46,655 nucleotides of DNA from Arcobacteraceae bacterium (GTDB taxonomy: Bacteria > Campylobacterota > Campylobacteria > Campylobacterales > Arcobacteraceae): positions 1 through 46,655 of the forward strand of contig JAOZMC010000005.1 of NCBI GenBank assembly GCA_029934475.1, read 5' to 3'. The translations under genes and the position numbers were made by a program. Below the pieces are notes generated by a model. That model searched no databases. It was not told the origin of the DNA and saw nothing but the letters and a program-made list of their open reading frames with translations. This document shows positions 42,393-46,655 of the stretch, piece by piece; within the stretch, counting starts at the first letter, position 1; each line of letters opens with the position of its first letter.

Positions 42393-44360
42393 TTAAAAAA
42401 TTACAGGATCAAACTCTTGTGTCTGATCTCCATCATAAATAGCAGGTTCCATATATTCTGGTGGGACATTTGATTTTTTTGTAAATAAAAAATTTTGCCC
42501 TCTAACCTCCTGTGTAAATACTCCTTTGGGTCTCACAAAATACTTTTTGGTATTTGGGTGTTTTGCTAGCCATGCTTTCAAAAAATGCGAAAATACAGGT
42601 GCCGCCGTAGTGCCTCCTGTCTCACTTCGTCTCATAGGAGTGTTGTCGTCGTTGCCATACCATACCACCACTTGCACCGATGGACTATAGCCACAAAACC
42701 ATGCATCTATATTTTTGTTTGAAGTGCCTGTCTTTCCTGCTACTTGAAGTCCTGGTACTTTTGCTCTTCGCGCTGTGCCTTTGGTGACTACATCTCGCAA
42801 CATAGAGGTAGTCAGATACGCTTGAGCTTCGCTAAAATACTCTTTGGTCGTGGTGTTAAACTCTTTTGTCCTGCCGTCGTGTGTAGTGATATTCTCTATG
42901 AGATATGGCTTTATCATCTTGCCACCATTTGAAAACAGCGAAAACTTCTCGCTCATAGCTAGTGGCGATATACCGAAACTACCCAGCACTATAGAGAGGT
43001 CTCGTGGCACATTTTCAAAGCCAAACTTATCTAACTTTTTATACAATAGATCTATACCTATATCGGTAGCTAAGTTTATAGTCGCTAAGTTTCGTGAGTG
43101 TATCAAGGCATCATTGAATCGCACTACTCCTTTTTGCTTGTTGCCGTAGTTTTTTGGTGTCCATGCATCTTTGCCAGTTCCAAATGTCCTACTAATATCT
43201 ATGAGAGTAGAGACTGTGGAATATCCTAGATTTAAGGCTATTTGATACAAAAATGGCTTGACCGAGCTACCGGGCTGTCTTTTACTCTGTGTGGCTCTGT
43301 TAAACGAAGATTTCGCATAATCCACCCCACCCACTATGGCTAACACTTTTCCTGTCTTTATATCCATCGCTACTATGGCGCCGTTGATTTTTTTGGTTTT
43401 GCTTTTTTTGGTGCCGTGGTTCTTGTCTCTTTTGATGATATTGTCATATCCAAACTTCAGCGACTCCCTAGCCATCTGTTGTGTATCTAAATCTATTGTC
43501 AATTTTATCTTATATGCTTTTGTCCGCAGATCATCTATACCCATGAGTTCTAACTCTTTGATAGCTCTATCTACTACATACGGAGCTTTGTTTAAGCTCA
43601 AAGTATCGTTGTAAACCTTTGGCATAGATGCTATAGCTTGTTTAAATTCTGCTTTGTTTATCCAGCCTAGCTTGTCTAGCCGCCTGACAACATTGTTGGC
43701 ACGACTTATGTTGTGTTTGTAGTTTTTGGTAGGGTCATAAAATCTAGGCGACTTTGGTATGCCTACTAGCATGGCTATCTCTTTTATAGATAGCTCTCTT
43801 AGCTCTTTTTTGAAGTAGCCTTTCGATGCTGTTTTTATACCATAGTATCCGTGTCCAAAATAGACATGATTAAAATACCTCTCTAGTATCTCCTGCTTGG
43901 TGAGTATGGTCTCCAGCTCTATAGCTAGAAACATCTCTTTGGCTTTTCTGGTGAGCTTCTTTTCTCTTGTTAGTATGACTGTCTTTACTAGCTGTTGCGT
44001 GATAGTGCTTGCACCCTCTACAAAGCTCAAAGCCTTGACATCTTTCAAGATAGCACGGAATATTGCCTCAATATTTATGCCATTGTGTTCAAAAAATTGT
44101 GTGTCCTCTATAGCTATCAATGCTTCTGTGATCCTTGTAGGTATCTTGTCGAACTTGACATATAATCTATGGTGTTCTTCAAATATATTTGCTACAAGTT
44201 TGCCGTTAGTATCATAAAACTGTGTAGACATGTTTGGCTGATAATTTACCAGCTTGTCTAAGTCAAATTTTATCTCCAGATATATATAAAATAGCCAAGA
44301 GGCTATGCCTATGCCGACTATTATAGATATTGTTATAAAGTATTTTATAAATCTTTTCAT
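42393..44360 (-). CDS. Class A penicillin-binding protein (PBP1A-like)
   Basis: A 655-residue bifunctional peptidoglycan synthase. The membrane anchor covers about residues 6-28. The glycosyltransferase domain has the catalytic Glu in [13 protein letters not shown] near 87-92 and [11 protein letters not shown] near 116. The transpeptidase domain has the active-site Ser in [10 protein letters not shown] near 370, a SRN-type triad (IHSRNLA) near 425, and KTGTS near 560. It overlaps the ABC-ATPase gene start-to-stop by four bases and acts in the periplasm. Confidence 0.93.
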   Translation of the reverse strand: MKRFIKYFITISIIVGIGIASWLFYIYLEIKFDLDKLVNYQPNMSTQFYDTNGKLVANIFEEHHRLYVKFDKIPTRITEALIAIEDTQFFEHNGINIEAIFRAILKDVKALSFVEGASTITQQLVKTVILTREKKLTRKAKEMFLAIELETILTKQEILERYFNHVYFGHGYYGIKTASKGYFKKELRELSIKEIAMLVGIPKSPRFYDPTKNYKHNISRANNVVRRLDKLGWINKAEFKQAIASMPKVYNDTLSLNKAPYVVDRAIKELELMGIDDLRTKAYKIKLTIDLDTQQMARESLKFGYDNIIKRDKNHGTKKSKTKKINGAIVAMDIKTGKVLAIVGGVDYAKSSFNRATQSKRQPGSSVKPFLYQIALNLGYSTVSTLIDISRTFGTGKDAWTPKNYGNKQKGVVRFNDALIHSRNLATINLATDIGIDLLYKKLDKFGFENVPRDLSIVLGSFGISPLAMSEKFSLFSNGGKMIKPYLIENITTHDGRTKEFNTTTKEYFSEAQAYLTTSMLRDVVTKGTARRAKVPGLQVAGKTGTSNKNIDAWFCGYSPSVQVVVWYGNDDNTPMRRSETGGTTAAPVFSHFLKAWLAKHPNTKKYFVRPKGVFTQEVRGQNFLFTKKSNVPPEYMEPAIYDGDQTQEFDPVIF

Positions 44361-45022
44361 ATTTTCCTTTGAAATGTTGAGTTTATTAACTTTCTAGTAT
44401 AACTGTGTTGTGGTTGGTTTAGTACCTTGTCAGTCAAACCTTGCTCTACTATCAATCCATCTTTTAATACTGCTATTGTATCACAAAAAACTTTAGTTGT
44501 CTCAATATCGTGAGTTATATACAAAATACGGAACCCAAACTTACTTTGTAGCAGTTTTATCAGCTCCAATATCTCATCTCTTTTTGACCAATCCAGCGAA
44601 GTAGTAGGCTCATCTAGTATTAGCAACGATGGACTATCTACCATAGCCATAGCTATGACTACCCGCTGGAGTTGTCCGCCACTTAGTTGGGCTGGAAATT
44701 TATCCATAGTGTCCGTGTCTAGTTTGAGTATATTTAGCATATCTATCGCTTTTTGTTTATCACAAAAAAACTGCTCTTTTACACGGCTCATAGGACTCAA
44801 AGAAGTGAAAGGATTTTGTGGAACGAGTCGTATCTTGTCTATGTGACTTGTGTTTATATCTGTTGTCAAGTTATCTGGCACTATACCCACTATAGCTTTG
44901 GCTAGCAAACTTTTGCCACTTCCGCTTTGTCCTACTATGGCTATGGATTTATTGATATTAAATTTTACATCTAACAATATTTTATCACCGTTCTTTATAG
45001 CTATGTTGTAGATATTTATCAT
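44357..45022 (-). CDS. Orphan ABC transporter ATP-binding protein (OppD/DppD/NikD-like)
   Basis: A 221-residue ATPase. Walker A GQSGSGKSLLAKAIVG is near 32-47, the signature LSGGQLQRVVIAMAM near 113, and Walker B LLILDEPTTSLD near 133. VPQNPFTSLSPMSRV at the Q-loop and the ITHDIETTKVF switch are characteristic of peptide/nickel importers. No permease or binding-protein gene adjoins it. It is sandwiched between gpmI and a penicillin-binding protein with four-base overlaps on both sides. It is shorter than OppD (about 330), lacking the C-terminal extension. The role is unknown. Confidence 0.85.
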   Translation of the reverse strand: MINIYNIAIKNGDKILLDVKFNINKSIAIVGQSGSGKSLLAKAIVGIVPDNLTTDINTSHIDKIRLVPQNPFTSLSPMSRVKEQFFCDKQKAIDMLNILKLDTDTMDKFPAQLSGGQLQRVVIAMAMVDSPSLLILDEPTTSLDWSKRDEILELIKLLQSKFGFRILYITHDIETTKVFCDTIAVLKDGLIVEQGLTDKVLNQPQHSYTRKLINSTFQRKI

Positions 45023-46497
45023 ACTAGCGGTTCATCCATCTGTGGAGGTATATTTATGCCCATAAGTTTCAAAACTGTAGGGGCGATATGATTTAGTGAG
45101 CCATCTTTTATAACTTTGATATCTTTATCTATTACGAAACAAAACACATCTCCTACAGTGTGATTTGTCAATATATTGCCGTGTTCGTCTCTCATCTTTT
45201 CGCAGTTTCCGTGGTCGCTGGTGATGACCAAACTATAGTTTTTCTCTGTCGCTTTTGATATGATTTGTCCTAGACACTCATCTACTGTTTGGACTGCTTT
45301 TATGCCGGCTTTTAAGTTGCCTGTGTGACCTACCATATCGCCATTTGCAAAATTTACTATTATGAAGTCAATGTTGTCTGCTATACCATCTATCACGGCA
45401 CTGGCTACTTCGTGAGCGGACATCTGTGGCTTCTCATCATAACTATCTACTTTTGGAGAGTTTATCAGCACTCTGCTTTCACCTTGGTATGGCATCTCTA
45501 TACCGCCATTGAAGAAAAATGTCACATGAGCATATTTTTCTGTCTCTGCTGTGTGAAGTTGTGTCAAGTTGTGTCGTGATATTATCTCGCTTAATATATT
45601 TTGTGGTGGTTGCTTGTCAAATATTATAGGTATATTAAACTTGTCGTCATATTTTGTCATCGTGGCTATCTTTATATTTAAGCATTTTGTCGGAAATTTA
45701 TCGAAGCTTTTATCACTCATGGCACTGACAAACTGTCTCATTCTATCACTTCTGAAGTTTGTAAATATCACACATTGATCGTTTTTGATACCACTAAACC
45801 CATCAAAAGCGACAGGTGGTATAAGCTCATCGTGTATATCTTTGTCATAACAACTTTTGATATATTCGTTTATATTTTTGCTAGTTTTTGGTTTCGCTGA
45901 TACTATAGCATCATAACCTTTTTGCACTCTGTCATATCTGCTATCCCTGTCCATGGCAAAATAGCGCCCTCCTATGGTGGCTATGTTTATATTTTTGTCG
46001 TCTATGTTTTCTATTTGTTTGATATATGCCAGACAGCTTTGTGGAGCTACATCTCTGCCATCTGTTATTAGGTGTAGCCATATATTTTTGCCCTGTTTTA
46101 CTAGGCTTTTCGCTAGATATATGGTGTGGTCTATATGGGAATGCACTCCGCCATCGCTTAGTAGTCCCACTAGATGAACTGTGTTTGTATCTTTTGTAAT
46201 TTTTTTGATGGTATCATTTGTTATCAAACTATCGTCTGCTATAGCTTTGTCTATCTTGACTAGGTCTTGATATAGCACTCTACCAGCACCTATAGTCATA
46301 TGCCCTACTTCGCTATTTCCCATCTGTCCTACTGGCAACCCTACATGTGTGCCATAAGTTTTGATACGACTGTGTGGACAACTCTCAAACAGTTTGTCAT
46401 AAGTCGGTTTGGTCGCTAGTTTGAAAGCATTTGCCTCTATGCCATCATCTATACCTATACCATCGGTTATTATCAATACACATTTTTTTGTTTTCAT
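45019..46497 (-). CDS. gpmI: 2,3-bisphosphoglycerate-independent phosphoglycerate mutase
   Basis: A 492-residue dimanganese enzyme of glycolysis/gluconeogenesis interconverting 3- and 2-phosphoglycerate. The phosphoserine nucleophile Ser62 is in GQMGNSEVGHM. HSHIDH near 121 and TDGRDVAP near 148 bind substrate. NFANGDMVGHTGN and TSDHGNCEKM in the C-terminal half are metal-binding segments. It is the first of the gpmI-ABC-PBP-cbpA string and lies 20 bases behind an Rpn-like gene. Confidence 0.96.
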   Translation of the reverse strand: MKTKKCVLIITDGIGIDDGIEANAFKLATKPTYDKLFESCPHSRIKTYGTHVGLPVGQMGNSEVGHMTIGAGRVLYQDLVKIDKAIADDSLITNDTIKKITKDTNTVHLVGLLSDGGVHSHIDHTIYLAKSLVKQGKNIWLHLITDGRDVAPQSCLAYIKQIENIDDKNINIATIGGRYFAMDRDSRYDRVQKGYDAIVSAKPKTSKNINEYIKSCYDKDIHDELIPPVAFDGFSGIKNDQCVIFTNFRSDRMRQFVSAMSDKSFDKFPTKCLNIKIATMTKYDDKFNIPIIFDKQPPQNILSEIISRHNLTQLHTAETEKYAHVTFFFNGGIEMPYQGESRVLINSPKVDSYDEKPQMSAHEVASAVIDGIADNIDFIIVNFANGDMVGHTGNLKAGIKAVQTVDECLGQIISKATEKNYSLVITSDHGNCEKMRDEHGNILTNHTVGDVFCFVIDKDIKVIKDGSLNHIAPTVLKLMGINIPPQMDEPLV

Positions 46498-46517
46498 AAC
46501 TCTATTTACCTGTATGG

Positions 46518-46655
46518 TTATCTCAATTTTTCTATATCATCTATGCTAAGTTGTGTTATAGCAGATATGGTTTGGTCGTCCATGCCTTGTGATATAGCAG
46601 TCTTGGCTACTTTTTCCATAGTTTGCTCTATACCTTCTTTCATACCTTCTTTCAT
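46518..46655 (-). CDS. C-terminal end of an Rpn/PD-(D/E)XK transposase-like protein (partial)
   Basis: Only the last 45 codons are inside the window. They encode tandem MKEGMKEG units, then a helix and a final TISAITQLSIDDIEKLR. Repeated KEG units followed by a I-x-x-x-T-x-L-x-x-x-E-I-x-x-L-R tail are typical for Rpn-family recombination-promoting nucleases and PD-(D/E)XK putative transposases. The nuclease domain itself lies outside. It marks a possible mobile or accessory gene just upstream of gpmI. Confidence 0.7.
   Translation of the reverse strand: MKEGMKEGIEQTMEKVAKTAISQGMDDQTISAITQLSIDDIEKLR

Overview
The window looks like chromosomal core DNA of a low-GC Campylobacterota (epsilonproteobacterium). 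I base this on gene content and order, not on a database search. The markers are a PpiD/SurA-like protein directly before ftsA-ftsZ, the ispG-folD-lepB-rpiB string, futalosine-pathway MqnE, monomeric isocitrate dehydrogenase, a two-subunit class I fumarase, and promoters with an AT-rich -10 but no normal -35. Isoleucine ATA and leucine CTA codons are strikingly common, even in ribosomal protein genes. Species is not determinable from here.

Layout. 1-825 (minus): a truncated gene and a small lipopolysaccharide-kinase-like protein. 883-8296 (plus): one tight operon of the periplasmic folding factor, ftsA, ftsZ, mfd and a ThiE/TenI-like protein. 8347-10515: icd. 10657-13278 (minus): both fumarase subunits and a YjeH-like amino acid exporter. 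13419-18741 (minus): ispG, folD, lepB and rpiB, followed by an aromatic amino acid ammonia-lyase and a FabG-like reductase, a pair typical of aryl-polyene or flexirubin-type pigment pathways. 18957-21858 (plus): the alpha ribosomal operon rpmJ-rpsM-rpsK-rpsD-rpoA-rplQ. 21859-24222: a disturbed accessory patch with a palindromic CTAG-rich block, a duplicated 3' end of the yjeH gene, an FkbM methyltransferase, a Fic-like protein lacking its catalytic motif, inverted repeats and gene remnants. 24228-27407: mqnE, then dnaB and pyrH on the other strand. 27555-29187: an accessory pair, an adenine DNA methyltransferase and a PD-(D/E)XK-like nuclease that carries a signal peptide. 29244-35712 (minus): rhomboid, lon, bamD, trxB, trxA, a pseudouridine synthase and a lipoprotein, preceded by valS. 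38639-41215: clpB. 41524-46497 (minus): gpmI, an orphan ABC ATPase, a class A penicillin-binding protein and a CbpA-like chaperone. The right edge holds the tail of an Rpn/PD-(D/E)XK transposase-like protein.

Most of the window is division, replication, translation, protein quality control and central metabolism in tightly packed operons with stop/start overlaps. The unusual material sits in the gaps. Two gene 3' ends (clpB and yjeH) have been copied into other intergenic sites. A short element built around GAACC(C)TCT recurs in at least seven gaps. Many promoters share an unusual arrangement, TTAAG-like, seven bases, then NGATAAAAT. No tRNA, rRNA or CRISPR array was seen. The best candidates for something undescribed are the secreted nuclease plus methyltransferase pair, the intergenic repeat family with its 3'-end gene fragments, and the catalytically gutted Fic protein.
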